Origin: Adenophora triphylla var. japonica
Taxonomy: Eukaryota; Streptophyta; Magnoliopsida; Asterales; Campanulaceae
Length of the DNA: 64,000 bases
Assembly (NCBI GenBank): GCA_022495995.1
Contig: JAFEMH010002440.1
Coordinates: 248,001 to 312,000, forward strand
Reading direction: 5' to 3'
This document shows positions 35,031 to 48,394 of this stretch, piece by piece (the first letter of the stretch is position 1; each line of letters starts with the position of its first letter). The position numbers were made by a program, and so were the translations under genes. The notes beneath the pieces were generated by a model. It made no database searches. It saw nothing but the letters and a program-made list of their open reading frames with translations, and was not told where the DNA came from.

Positions 35031-35651
35031 CAGGGGCGGACCCATTCCCAAAATCAAGGAGGTTCACAAATTATAATACACAAAAGCTTCAAAAATTAGT
35101 TGCTTTTAAATAACTACCTACATCAATTACAAGAAACAAATAACATACTAAATTTGTCATTTACGAGTTTTCATACTATAATTCTTACTGTGAACCCTAA
35201 ATCAAATCAAAACTTAAATCTCATTTCAAAACCCTGAATCAAAAATCTCAAATTACTCAACAATAAAAATCCTAACAATAAAATTCCTAAATTGAAATCC
35301 CAAAATTGGAACTTACTATGAGAATGAGTGTGTATGTGTAAGATCGGAGGTGGTGGAGATGGATGGCCATGGTTTTCAGCCGGAGTTGGTGCGAATGAGC
35401 CGCGGAGGGGTGGTCGGTGGTCGTCGTTTGTTGGATTGCTTAATTTTTTCCTTTCTCTGTTTCACTTTTTATGTTTTCGTCCGTGTCTTTTTTTTTTTCT
35501 TTTTTTTTTTTTAAGCATCTTTTATTTTGTTTTGGGGTGGGTCAAGCCGAAGGGTGGTGCACTTATCATTTTATTTTTATTTTTTAACAAATGACGATTA
35601 AATTTGGGGGGTTCACTTCCACCCCCATCACCCTTCTTGTGTCCGCCCCTG
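35031..35651. mobile_element. hAT MITE with 8-bp target duplication
   Basis: Termini CAGGGGCGGAC and GTCCGCCCCTG are perfect inverted repeats. The 8-mer CCCCCCAC flanks both sides (35023-35030, 35652-35659). It sits inside E1. No transposase is present; the short ORF inside is low complexity. Confidence 0.93.
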
Positions 35652-36110
35652 CCCCCCACCCCACTCACCACCACCACCCCACCCCACTCACCACCACCAC
35701 CCCACCCCCTCTCCCTCGGGTCAAAAAAAAATTTAATCGTTTAAAATTTATTTTTAACAATTTCCCTCCCCACCCCACTCCACTCCACTCACCACCACCA
35801 CCCCTGCCCCTCAGCCCACCCCCCGTCGGGTCAAAAAAAAAAATTAATCATTTAAAATTGATTTTTAACAACTCCCCACCCCATTCCACCCACCACCACC
35901 ACCCCTGCCCCCCACCCTCACCCAACCCCCGTCTGGTCAAAAAAAAAAAAAATTTAATCATTTAAAATTTATTTTTAACAACTCCCCACCCCACTCCACT
36001 CACCACCACCACCTCGCCTCGCCCCCACCCTTCGCCCTCAACCCCTTCTTCTCGCCCCCACCCCACTCCACTCACCACCACCACCACCACCCCTGCCCCC
36101 CCCCCCACCC
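35652..36110 (+). repeat. C-rich tandem array, unit about 110 bp
   Basis: Three or four units alternate CACCACCACCCC-type runs with GGTCAAAAAAAAATTTAATC and TTTAAAATTTATTTTTAAC. It is part of the E1 interior. Confidence 0.8.
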
Positions 36111-37054
36111 CACTCAAATTATTTTAAATTGTGTTTTTATCGAAAAATATTTTCATTAAACAAATGAAATTTTTTTCAGAAAACATTTTCCTTGCCAAAT
36201 AGATGAAAACATGCTTATCTCATTTTTCGAAAAACATTTTACAAAAAATTCATTTTTCGAAAAACATTTAAAGAAAATTATTTTTCAAAAGTTATTTTAC
36301 ACGAAACAAACGGAACGGAGACTTAGGGGCCGTTTGGTTCGGTGGAAAAAAAGTGAAGGAATGGAATGGTCAATGGAATTGAATTTCTTAAGGTGGAAAA
36401 AAACTGGTCAAACCCTTCCGTTTGGTTGAAACGGAATGGAATGAAATTGTCATTCAATTCCTTGGCAAATCATGTTTGATTTGAAAATACAAATTATAGG
36501 AATGAAAGCATATAAAATGTCCAATTTACCATTTTTTTTTAAAAATAATTTTTTTTTGTGGGGGAGGGAGGTGGGTGGGGTAAGTAGGGAGTATGCAAAA
36601 TGAGTAAAAAATAATTTTTTTTCGTGGGGGGTGGGGGGTGGGTGGGTTGGGGGTGGGGTGGAGAAGGCAAGCGAGCTGGATGGGGAGGGGGTAAGCGAGG
36701 AAAAAAATTCGTGAGGTGGGGTGGGGTAAGGCCGAGATTTGGATGGGGGGGTAGGCAGGGGAAAAAAATTCGTGGGGGTGGGGGTAGGGTAGGGCAGGGC
36801 TGGATGGGGGGGTAGGCAGGGAAATTTTTTTTTTGTGGGGGTGGGGGGTAGGGCTAAAAAATCGACTGACCGGACCGACCGGGATAGAACCGAATGCACC
36901 AATGAAAATCGGACCAATCCAATAGAATTGGTTTGGTTCTGGTCCCAAATTTATATGGAACCGATTATTTGGGTTGGTTCTGATTTTTGAAAAAATATAT
37001 ATGGTCCTGGACCGAACCCGGACCGATTATGTATATATTATGTATATATATATA

Positions 37055-37711
37055 TGAACATACCAAAAGTGTCAAGTTGGGCTAAGCAAGTAAAGCCCAA
37101 TCACAGATGGCATTGGCACCCACATTCTCAATAAGACTGATCCAATCAGAACAAGGCCCAAGGCCCATTTCAAACATCACGACTAAGCCCACGGTCCGAC
37201 CTACTGTGTCCCGACCTAACTTAGTCCGACCTCATGATCCATACTACAATTCGGGTACGAATCATGCTCTACTCCGACAGCTTAGGTCGACCATTCTACG
37301 AGCGGCGACCTCGACCTAAATCAAGAAATGACGACCCGACACTGGGCCTAGCTTATTTGGTTAATCAATGCTCACAACTACATCCCTACAAATCGTGGAT
37401 CGTTATAGACACGTGCCCACGACCAAGTAACCGCCGCTATAATCTCGCAGGACATGCCGCCTCCCAAAATACATCACATTTTCCTATAAATACTTCATCA
37501 CTACCAAACGGTGAAAGGTAACTCGCCATTTTGTATTCTCGAGTTCATTATTCAATACATTTTGAGCTATATACATCGTTATCTTACTCACGCCCGAGCG
37601 TCTTCGCCGCAGACACATCCGGCTAGTCGTGGGTTCCGATTTCAGTCAAGGAGCCAGTGATTCGTCCCGCCACGTGGAGGAAGATTGATAAGCACAATTC
37701 CCGCAAAGACG
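37055..37711 (+). repeat. 5' LTR of the Tat element
   Basis: It begins TGAACATACC at the edge of the TA repeat and ends at CGCAAAGACG (expected CA, last base changed). I could not match the following bases (from TGGTTCCATCACGG, 37715) to a known tRNA primer. Confidence 0.85.
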
Positions 37712-38591
37712 GGCTGGTTCCATCACGGAATCGTGCTTTAAACTTGACCTCGAAAACTCTATCAACCTCGCAACAATGGTGACTTCGTAGGACACGTATC
37801 CGAGGCTTCACTGGGTACGAAGAAGTGAACAACAACAACATGAACGCAAACGCTAAGAACCTTAACTTGCCTCCTCCTCCACCGAATCGTCCCTACGGTA
37901 GGCCACCCGCTCTACCAAGCTGTTGATGGCGTAGGATTGCCTCGACACAAGGAGAGGGAAAAGGCATATGGATGGGCAAGGAGTTCCACCTCCTCCAAAA
38001 CGTCCAATCTGCCAGTTAATGTTGGAAACAGGCAGTCCCTCCACCAACCCCATGAGCAAGAAGGAGATGATGTTGGAGCGAGCCTGCATTCTCGCCGACT
38101 TGATAGCCATGGAGGAGGCGTAACAGCCGACATACGCTTCGAGAGAGCCGCCCCTACTCGTGTTTCTAATGGGCAACAAAGCCAGAGTTTGAGGCCAAAT
38201 GAAGGTGTGGGGCGTAATGGGAAAACAGATAGTTCAACGAGCTCCCACTGGCTGCTCACGTGCCCAAGAACGACCTAAGGGCTAGCCTCAATGTAAAACA
38301 GGAGCAAAGAGGCTCAATCTCGACTTAAGGACGCGCTAATGCCTAATAGGAACAGACATGTGTTTCACCAAACAGACGCAGGTCGTGGTCCCATAGAGAT
38401 GTGAATGGGCGCAGTCGCCCGTAAGAGAGGAGAGGCGCAGTCGCCATTCGGAGATTATAGGCGCAGTCGCCACAAGGAAGTGACAGCACGCATCTCCAAT
38501 ACGATCGTAGAGGGCTCATTCTCACAGGACAAGGAGTAGGCAGTGACTCCCTGTAAGTGAAGGCCAAGTCAAATGCCGCGCCCTCCAAGAG

Positions 38592-39530
38592 ATGAAAGAC
38601 CCGATGCTAGTGGAATGGTTGTTGATGAAAAAGAAGTTTGAGCAATGGGAGGAGGAGAAGAAAAAGGATGCCGGAAAGGTCGAACGAATTGATTTTGCTC
38701 TTCGACCTTTATCCAAAGAAATCGTAGATAGTCGGCCTCCTCCTACTTTCAGCTGCTGCCACTTCTCGGAGAAGTATTCTGGGTCGACCAACGCAAGGAG
38801 TCATATAGCACATCCGGAAGCCACCATGTGTTTTGTCGCCAATGAGGACGACAATATGTGCAAAGCCCTCCTAAGCACACTCACCGGGGCAAACCTTAAC
38901 TTGGTTCAACGGTCCGGCCGCCGCGGTAGCATCACTACTGACATGCTTCAGACAAAGTTCTTGGATCGCTTCTCGACCGGCAGGAGCTCGGAAGATAACT
39001 CACACCGATCTCGAATAACTTGGTGCAGCGAAGAATGAAAGCTCGATGAGCTACTTCACCAAGTTTAAGGAAATGGTTGATAAGATAGAGGAAGACCTCA
39101 CCGATAGGGAAGTCATTAATTGCTTCCGAAACGGTATTTCCTGCAGATACGGATTATGAACTCACAAGCCAGACAAGAACAACTCGACAGAGTTGTTTGA
39201 GAAGGTGTATAATGTCGCTTTGTCGAGGAAAGGAAAGAGAAAAAGAATGGTAAAAGCCCCAAGGCGGAGGTCGTTGATGACAAAAAGGACTCCAACAAGA
39301 ATGGAGGAAACAATAAAAATGGAAAGAACAGACTAGTGGCAACCGAGAAAGTGCCCGAGGCTTTCACTCCCTTACGGTGAGTCGAACAGAGATTATGAAC
39401 GCCGGCCGAGCCGGCTCCTCCCGTCCCAACGAACCCGTGAAACAAATTTAGAAGGGACAATAGCAAATATTGTGACTACCATAAGGACACCGGTCATCTC
39501 ACGTAAGATTGTTTGGCTCAAGCGCATTAT
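38592..39530 (+). pseudogene. gag: gag of the Tat element
   Basis: The longest open piece, 38592-39038, reads KKFEQWEEEKKKDAGKVER and ALLSTLTGANLNLVQRSGRR, a damaged Tat Gag capsid. After frame changes a zinc-knuckle-like YCDYHKDTGHLT, a stop and DC follow at about 39458-39515, the CxxHx4Hx4C-type spacing seen in Tat and Ogre elements. Several shifts and stops make it non-functional. Confidence 0.75.
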
Positions 39531-39839
39531 ACAAAGAATGGTCGACTGTGGAGGCTCGACGCTTATGTGAAAAGACCTCAAGCCGGTGGAGGCGAGCGCC
39601 TGGGCAGTGGACAAAGAAGGACCGAGGCAGCCTAGATTGAACCCGGGGGTCATTACAGAGCAAGCAAGCAACACGGCCATCAAGCACAAGATCTTCCAAC
39701 TCAATAAAGCCCCACACGTGCCCCCTAGAAGAGAAGTCGAGATGAAGTGATCGCCTTCTTCCCCACGAATTGGCTACTAACATGGCAAACTAGAGAGCAA
39801 GTTCTCGTCATCCCAGTCTCATAGACGGATGTACGACGA

Positions 39840-42800
39840 GCGTACTCTTAGTCGACACGGGGCCTGCAAGGATATTTTGTTCTACAAAACTTTTAAAGAA
39901 ATGGGTCTTAATGATGAGCAACTGGAGAGATATGATGGTAGGTTGAGGGCTTCACCAATCATCGAGTTGATGCAAAAGGCAAGATAGAGCTCGACGTCGA
40001 CCTAGGCCAACACCCCTCAGATCATATCAAAGGTACAATTTATAGTAATTGATGTAAATAGCGACTATGCCGCTATACTTGGTATCCCAGGTCGTCGCTC
40101 TGAATGGTGGCATCGATCCCTCATCGCCGAGTCAAGTTCCCTACACCCGCCGGAGTAGGGTGTGTACAAGGCACGCTGAGCCTACCTTGATCATGTTCTC
40201 GGAGAAAGAAAGAAAAGGGAGTTGGAAATCGAGACCGCAGACGGTTATTTAAAGTTGTCTCAATCACCACCAAAACTACTGCATCGTCAACAATCACCGA
40301 CGTGGGAAGATTCGACCTATCGCTCAAATGACGAGGTCATGCTTGAGTCGACACGTCACTCTAACACCACCGAGGTCGATTCGTATGTAGTTATGGTCGA
40401 CCAAGTCATCATAGCAACCTACGCTCCACTCGACAATAACTCTGGGGCCACCACCACCACCACCGAGGTTGCAGCAAGTTAGATGATATGATAGCGTAAG
40501 AAGCTCCACACCCGAGGGCCGAGGAGAGACAAAGGGTCAAGGAGATAATCATTGAGACTCTACAATTCGTGGATGGACCGCAGCTAGAAGCCGTGGATGA
40601 GCTAGAGTCGCAATCACCAACCTTTCCTACCCCGACCAAAAAATTCGATTGGGAAGCAGCCTATCGCCTGAGGAGCGAGCGTAAATCATCGAGCTACTCA
40701 AGGAAAGTAATGATGTCTTCGCATGGAGGGTAGAAGACATGAGGGGAATCAAGGAGGAGGTCGCTGTTCACAGATCGGAAAGTCAACCCGACCATAAAGC
40801 CTAGACCCCAAAAATTGAGAAGCTTTGCTCGCGACAAGGAAGAGGCCATAAAAACCGAGGTACAAAAACTTTTGAATGCAGGATAATCAAAGAGGCCACT
40901 CATACAACGTGGTTGGCCAACGTGGTCATGGTGAAGAAATCAAATGGCAAATGGCGGATGTGTGTCGACTTCACCACTCTCAATCTTGCTTGCCCTAAGG
41001 ACAGCCTATCCCTTCCTAGAATCGACAAGCTAGTCGATTCCATTGTTGGTCACTCAACCCTCGCCTTCCTCGACGCTTACTCAGTTACCACCAGATTAAG
41101 ATGCATGAGGACGACATAATCAAGACGGCATTTCAAGCAAATGGAGGCATCTACCGCTACAACATGATGCCATTTGGATTGAAGAATGCAGGGCAACTTA
41201 TCAAAGGATGGTGAACAAAGTCTTTGCTTCTCAAATTGGCCGAAACATGGAGGCCTACGTCGACGATATGGTCATCAAAACAAAGATCGGACGTCACGTG
41301 GTCGACCTAAGGGAAACGTTCGCCAATTCTAAGAGCAAACGACATGAAGCTCAACCCTAGCAAGTGTGTATTTGGTGTAGCCTGAAAGTTCCTCGGGTTC
41401 ATGGTATCTCAACTGGGTATAGAAGCTAATCCGTAAAAATCAAGGCTTTAGTCGACATGAAGGCTCCCACCAAAAGTCAAAGAGATGCAAATGACTTAAC
41501 TAAGTGGTAGCAGCTCTTGGTCGTTTCATATCAAAGTCACAGAGAGGTCTCTCCCCTTCTTCAAAGCATCGAGGGGACGAAAAGTTTTGAATGGACGACC
41601 GAATGTCATTCGTCGTTCCAACAAACAAGGATTACCTCGCTACTCCACCTCTCCCGAGTAGCCCGACCACCGGTGAAACTTTGTTTGTGTATTTATCCGG
41701 GAGATAAATCAAGGCGCCGGTTTTGGTTAGAGAAGATGAAGGGCTTCAAAACCAAGATACTACATCGCAAGGCCTTATCGATGTAGAGAGCAGATACTAC
41801 AATGCTGAGAAGGTCGCCTATGCCCTAGTCGTGGCTTCAAGGAAGCTGCAAGCTTATTTTCTGGCTCATCCAATTGTGGTTCTTATAAATGCTCCCCTAA
41901 GAATAATTCTTCACAAGCCGGAGAGTTCAGGTCGACTTCTCAATTGGTCAATTGCCCTTATTGAATTTGACATTGAGTATCGACCTCGAAAGGCGTTGAA
42001 GGCTCAAGCTCTAGATGACTTCTTGGTCGAGCTTACGTTCACCAAGGAAGACGACGAGCAACGAGCTCCAAAAGAAAAGGCTAAAGGGAAGGAATCGTAG
42101 TCCTGTGTCGCCATCGCCTACCCGACGATTGTTGGAAGGTCTATTCGGACGGATCGGCCGACTAAGAATAGCAAAGTGGAGCCGGGATAGTGCTAATTGA
42201 ACCGTAATCCGGGACAAAGGACGAGGAGTCATTAAGGTTCAAGTTCGACGCTTCCAATAACCAGGCCGAATACGAAGCCTTGATAGCAGCTATAGAGTAC
42301 GCCAAGTGTTTTGGAGCAACTAAGATCATGGCTTACTGTGATTCACAATTGATAGTTAACTGTGTCCGAGGCGAGTACGAGGTGCTTAGTGCCACGCTGA
42401 TCAAATACTGTGACCTGGTGAAGGAACTGATAAAAGATTTGGAATTCTAGGAGATTCAGAGAATTGGACGAGAAGACAATGAGCTAGCTGACCTCCTCTC
42501 GAAATTAGCCACTTCGGATGAACCACATGATGAACCTATCTCCTTCCTCGAAAGTCCAAATTTATGAAAGAGTAAAAATTCAATGCATAGATGATCCCTC
42601 AAGAAATTGGACTCGGGAGAAGTGTTGGATCGAGGAAATGAAGGCATACTTAGAAAGTGGTGAGGCGCGGATGACGAGAAGAAGGCTCGAGCTATCAAAA
42701 AGAAGGCTCCGAGGTATGTCATTCAAGGAGGCGAATTGCTCGTAAGATCTTATACTCGACCATTACTAAAGTGCATCCACCCTCAAGCAGGTCGCCCTAT

Positions 42801-43850
42801 TGATACACGAAGTGCATAGTGGAATTTGTGGTGGACACCGGGGCCAGTGACTCTTCCGACAAGTTAATCACTTTGGGGTACTATCGGCCACACATGAGCC
42901 GACACTCACAACTTTGTTCAAGAATGTGATCAATGTCAAAGATTTGCCAACTTACCTCATGTGCCAACAACCGAGCGTACTCCGCACTGGCAGCTCGCCA
43001 TTCGACATGTGGGGCGTCGACCCGATTGGACCCTTCCCTCCCGCCCGAGGAAACCGCAAGTATGTGATAGTTGCCATGACTACTTCACCAAATGGGTTGA
43101 GGCCAAACCACTAGCTCGCATCACGCAGGAGAATGCTATCAACTTCATTCACGACTTCATTTGGTGTCGATTTGGTTTTCCTCGTGCTATAGTATCCGAC
43201 AATGGTTTACGCTTCTCCCAAACCTTCGAAAGCAGAAATGAATCGAGTAGGGATCAAACATTGGAAATCGTCCGTCGCCTATCCTCAAGGAAATGGACAA
43301 GCCGAAGCAAAGAAATAAACTTGTTCTATCTTCGCTAAAGACAGGCTCGTAGGTCGACGAAACAATTGGTCGGGACGAACTTCCCTTGCTCTTTTGGGCG
43401 CCCGTACAACCACTCTGGGGCCTACTGGGAAACCCCTTTCGCTCTCACTTACGGATCGAGGCCACGGCACTCCGCCGAGCTCGCATTCCCTATCGCTAGA
43501 GTGACCTTCTTTGATCAAGAGCGAATGATACCAACAGATTGATCGACTTGGACCTGATCGACGAGAAGCGAGAAACAGCCTACCTCCGAATGGTCAACTA
43601 CAAGCAGCGAACTAAAAGTTATCACGACAAGAAGGTCAAGGCAAGGTCGTTCCAAGTTGGAGATTATGTGTTGAGAAAGATTGAGGCAACGGGTAGAAGG
43701 ACCCAGCAGAATAAGCTATCTCCTAACTGGGAAGGTCCCTATGTAGTTACTCGAGTCGTCAAGGAAGGAACCTACATGATAGCTCATCCCGGAGGTGACG
43801 AGTTGAAACATCCTTGGCATGCTACTCACCTCATCAAATACTACTTCTAG
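39840..43850 (+). pseudogene. pol: pol of the Tat element (protease, RT, RNase H, integrase)
   Basis: Domains appear in order but in changing frames. Protease has LVDTGPARIF at about 39857, the DTG catalytic triplet. RT has KKSNGKWRMCVDFTTLN near 40930 and the active site AYVDDMVIKT near 41255. RNase H has FKFDASNNQAEYEALIAAIE near 42240 and GREDNELADLLSKLA near 42465. Integrase has YFTKWVEAKPLARITQENA near 43085 and the catalytic-core block AIVSDNGLRFSQTF near 43190. Its C-terminal part, KLSPNWEGPYVVTRVVKEG, ends at the stop at 43850. No chromodomain follows, as expected for Tat. Many frameshifts and stops. Confidence 0.88.
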
Positions 43851-43964
43851 CTTTTAATTTCAAAGTTCAAGCTCGTGTTAGTTCTAGTTTCAAGTTGATG
43901 TAAGCATGTTCCCTACTTCAATAAAAAGCGCAGTTTATTCGATCAAACATAGTGTTACACTAAC

Positions 43965-44345
43965 CCCAACAAGCTCGACTCTTAGTCAGCTTCGTTTTAA
44001 CAAGCTCGATTCTTAATCAGCTTCGTTCATTTAACAAGTCCGACTCTTAGTCGACTTCGTTCTAACAAACTCGACTCTTAGTCAGTTTGTTCTAATTAGC
44101 TCGATTCTTAATCAGCTTTATCCATTTAACGAGTCCGACTCTTAGTCGACTTCGTTCTAACAAACTCGACTCTTAGTCAGTCTGTTCTAATTAGCTCGAT
44201 TCTTAATCAGCTTTATCCATTTGACGAGTCCGACTCTTAGTCGACTTCGTTCCAACAAACCCGACTCTTAGTCAGTTTGTTCTAATTAGCTAGACCCTAG
44301 GTCAGCTTCAATAGTGTGAGCAGGTTCGACTCATAGTCAATCTCA
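43965..44345 (+). repeat. Tandem repeats 3' of Tat pol, unit about 31 bp
   Basis: About eleven units built on CTCGACTCTTAGTCAGCTTC or CGATTCTTAATCAGC variants. Successive units form a higher-order period of about 93 bp (three types in rotation). Such arrays next to pol are common in Tat/Ogre elements. Confidence 0.88.
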
Positions 44346-44754
44346 TTCACAAAAAAGTTAACCAAGGCTGAGGTCGACTAAATAAATACAGATCAAGTCA
44401 CCTCTAGGCTCAAGTTTACTCATTCATCCTATCTATATCTAGCTCGACGTTTACTTTAAAAAGCATACAACATGCAATAAATAAGGTCAGCTATGATAGA
44501 GGTAAGTCTCCCAAAACGGGCTAAGACTTAGACAAAATTAACTTACAAAAATATTTTGCCTCCCAAAAAACTGGGCCAAGGCATTCGGATAATGTTAGAG
44601 CAAAAACAAAAATGTTGTTTGGGACTTGTTCATTACAAATTCAACTAAACAATTCAAGAGTCCCGGCCGACATCGCTTGGTCGTCGCAGAGCTCGACCCT
44701 CCCCATCTCCTTGTTGCCGGGGGCCAATGGGTTTACCCGACTCAATAAACCCGT

Positions 44755-47700
44755 TCATCTCTGTGTCTCCATAGCTTCAAAGATCATCCAACTCTTGCGT
44801 AACCACATCAAAATTTCTATCAACAATAGGGGAGCTTCCCACTTCTCACAATTATCTTCTTCATCTTCCCGGGCAATAAAGGCCAAGTCGTTCTCGAGAT
44901 AGGGAACAAGCGAATGACCTTGGCGAGCCGCCATGTCGCATCGGGACTCGTAAAACCAACGAGCTAATTGCTCGATGGTAACCGTAGCCGAGGGATCCAC
45001 CAAAGGCTCGACGGGCCATGTGCCTCTTGCCGACCTCAAGAAAGTCTTGTGCCTTCGCCACGATAGCATTGTAGTATTCATCCCCTCCTTGAACTTTTCA
45101 ACCGCAGCCTTCAAGCAGCCGTCCAAGCAGCCTTTCTCAACAAATGTCCGGGAGATCTTTCTCGACCTTTCTCTCGCTCAAGTCGATGCTCTTCATGCAG
45201 CCTTGAGTAAGAAGTCATCCTTCTCCTTCGTAAGCTTGTTAATCGTGGCCGCCCGCCTTGGCCTTCTCCAGTTCCTTCTTCTCAGCATCCTTCTCCGTCT
45301 CCACTTCCTTGAGCTTGGATTCTGTAGCTTCGAGGTCGGACAAGGCCTTTGTCTTCACCATCTCATTAGCTTCATATGAATTGTCCAGGTCGTTGTACTT
45401 CTCCTTCAAATCCGCAAGCTCTTTAGCCTTTTTGGAATAATCTTGAAGGGCCTGCCTCTCCCTCTCGATGGAAGCTATCCAAGAGCTTTTCACCTGCTCG
45501 ACCATCGTAAGATTCTACATTTCAAAGAAACAGAAGAAGTGTTAGCTCGTAATTTAAGTGGATCGAGTCAAGGGATAAGCAACTACAATGAAAGAGAAAA
45601 TGACAAATTACCTCACTATGAGCCATCCCAGAACGAGCAGAAAATTCCTGGGGTGATCCCCTTATCGCCGAAATAAGCTAGGAGGTCGACATCTATTGCC
45701 CTCCTAACAATCACTGCCCGTGCTCATGTCGGGATAGCGGCGGCTCAAGCCGTTAAACCCTTCTAGCGGAGGAACATCACTCAACCTCTTCATTTTTTCA
45801 TCTAGAGACTCCTTACGGGAGGAAGGAAGGTCAGTGGAGGCAATTGACTCGAGGACACAGACTTTCCCTTCTCGCATCGGGACCTCTTCTTCAAACTTAT
45901 AGGACGATCGTCCTCATCTTCCTCCATATCATCATCATCAACATTTACAACCTGTAAAGGGCTAGCCCCCACCATCCCAGCTCCAGAGGTCTCCATATTG
46001 GCATCTTGATTTGGGTCGGAGCTCAGACTTGCCCTGACTGACCTGTGGGAATCGTCACCTCCTTCATTAGCATCATTGGATTGGGTGCCGCTTTGCAAAG
46101 GGTCTTCCACTCGACCTCTTCCATCGGGATCATCCCACACATCCTTCGGGATCAAATTGTTCCTAGTAGCAGCCTTCTCTCTCTCTCTCGCCGCTTAGCA
46201 TTGGCAACCTACGAGCCCTTTTGGCTTTCCTCTTATCAGAAACCCCAACAATACGCACCATATTCGCTTCTTGTTCGGGAGTTAAAACTACACGGCATCA
46301 AAGAAATCAAGTGTTAGCTCGGTAATTCAAAACAGTTCTACGAGTAAACAATTGACGAGTTGCAATTCAAAGCAGTTCTATGTACGAATTGAATAACTCT
46401 ACATACGAGCAGGCAATTTGATAAAGAGTTGCAATTCGAAATAGTTCTATGTACGAGCTAACTAAGTTCTACATACGAGCAGCAAATGACGATCTAAGAG
46501 TTGTGTATGCAGCTAAAAATAACGCTATGTGCCAATGATAAGTTACTTATGCAAGTTAACAATGGACGAGCTAATGAATGCAGGTCAAGTAAATCCTTAC
46601 CACCAACATGCTCTCCGTGGTCTTTGCAGTAATTTTCATTCTTCTGACAAAATTGACAGTTCTCCTTCAACCTACCCAAGGAATGAGTAACCCACCGATA
46701 TACCCGGCCTCTCAATACAGAACAAGGGGTTCTACCACTCCATCCCTGTGCATCATCCTGCACTGGATATAGTTATACTTGGTCGTCCCTAGCACCTCCC
46801 AGCTAATGGGCCCTTTCTTGACCAACGCGCACAACTTCCTATACAAGGTTTGGTGCCATAGGGGCTCCCAGTAGTTTTCCTCGTCAATAGTGTCAGACTC
46901 ACTATTTGGCAAGGGGAACTCCCATCCCAAATTACTCTCTACAACTACCACACGGGAATTCCAAATGCTATGCTTGTTGGGAAGATTGGCAAACAATTTT
47001 GGAGAGTTGGGTTTGGAAGGAGTACTAATCCCCCAATCTGCCTTGTCGAGCTTTGGAGCGAAAAATTCCTTGAAGACTCTCATGCAAGGTTCATGGCCTA
47101 GAAACCTACATACCATAGCAAAGCACACTAGTACTGCAAGTGTTGGCCCCAAGCCGGAGGGGAAGAGTATCCATGCACTCCGTAAACTCGTTGATAAAGT
47201 GGATCTAAGTGGCAACCTCAACCCCGCCTCAAACCGTCCATAAAAGAAGGCCACCCTAGTGGCATCAAGCAGTGAAGCCGGGTACGGAACTTGGCCATAA
47301 AGTCCGCCTTACTAAGGATGGTTATCCTATAATCCACTCTACTTACTCCACAAAAATCATAAACCATGTCATATCGGGACTCCATATTTTTCTTTCCTCG
47401 AAGAGGCCTACTGGGTATATATCCTCTCTCGTTCTTCCCCGGTACAACAGAGGAGCCAAACGCATCCACAATTCGGGGGCCTGAAGAGGTCGAAGCAAAG
47501 ATTTCCTTCTTGAGTTGTCATATTCGTACAAGAAGAAGGAGAAACAGGGAGTCACCCTATGATCACATTCGGCCGACCTACCTAAGGGCGACCTAAACTC
47601 CCCGGAAAACCTATTCTCGTTCCTAAGGAAAGAGGGTTTGTGGACATCCCTAACATAAAACAAAGTGATATGATCAAGCAATTCATGAAATAGATGAAAA

Positions 47701-47930
47701 GCGACAACATTTGAGTCGTCAATCACCACATTTTCAATTTCTCCTGCAACTGGCAACCCTATTTCACTAAAGTTCAACTCCCACCTGGTCAAGATAGAGG
47801 CACACTCGCTCAATGACATCTCTCTCCACCCACCGTTTATGTGCTTACATACTCTACGGCTAACAGTGCAATACCCGTACCAAGCTCCCGGTTCACTACT
47901 AAAGGTCCTAGCCATGGCGGAATTAAACAC
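44755..47930 (-). pseudogene. Antisense extra gene of the Tat element
   Basis: Open pieces on the minus strand, in order from the 5' end, are as follows. 47930-47343 includes MARTFSSEPGAWYGYCTVSR. 47254-46712 includes AFFYGRFEAGLRLPLRSTL and CMRVFKEFFAPKL. 46155-45802 includes an acidic and basic linker (DDDDMEEDEDDRPISLKKRS). 45505-45239 is a coiled coil (AKELADLKEKYNDLDNSYEA). 45126-44755 is a C-terminal part. The second piece is the same 'putative gypsy type transposon' family as the gene at 115-1234. Frame changes and splice-like joins separate the pieces, so I cannot give exact exons. Its role is unknown; position and strand are typical of Tat elements. Confidence 0.75.
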
Positions 47931-48380
47931 AAAGCGTAAATCAAAGCCCTAAAGCAAATGTACAAGGAATACCTTAATTGATTACGTAAAGGGAGTTCGT
48001 TGTCAAGCCGAGAACCGAGTTTTAAATCTTACTGCAATTCCGTGATTATCGCCTGAGAAGGAGAGTTTGGAAACGGTAAGAATTCGAATTTGGGAAGAAG
48101 ACCGAGTATTTCTATTTTCCTAAATTTGGAAGGGGAAAAGAAAATAGAAATTAATTTTCCAAAATTAAAAGCGAAGCGGTTTTCGAGAAGGAGTTCCAAG
48201 CGTCGAATTGCAATCATTACCAAAATCGGCGCTCCTTCATCTCCTACCGTTCATCGCCAACGACTGTGATGGTGCCACGCCATCAAAGGTCGACTATACC
48301 TCGTAATGAGTAGCGACTGCGAGTAAAGCAATTCCTCGTCAAAGATTTCCTTAACTTCCAAGTCGACAAAGTCCACTCGA

Positions 48381-48394
48381 AAGTTGGGGGCCAC
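48381..48394 (+). other. Polypurine tract of the Tat element
   Basis: AAGTTGGGGGCCACC directly precedes the 3' LTR, the usual site for plus-strand priming. Confidence 0.65.

Larger units (their letters stand above)
34775..36322. mobile_element. Harbinger-like element E1 with TTA duplication
   Basis: The left end GGCTCTGTTTGTTTG and the right end AAACAAACGGAACGGAGAC are inverted, with TTA at 34772-34774 and 36323-36325. Both ends are followed by GAAAAATATTTT-type inverted subterminal DNA. The interior is a C-rich tandem array (35652-36110) and carries a hAT at 35031-35651. Related by ends to the 189-bp MITE at 53938. Confidence 0.82.

Noticed and set aside
35591..36948. Proline- and glycine-rich open frames
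   Set aside because: Low-complexity C-rich and G-rich interiors of E1 and E2.
36526..36948. Minus-strand proline-rich protein as a cell-wall extensin
   Set aside because: Two overlapping frames are equally open, the sign of simple sequence rather than coding.
40900..43850. Endogenous pararetrovirus
   Set aside because: LTRs, integrase and the Tat layout show an LTR retrotransposon; no movement or coat protein region was seen.
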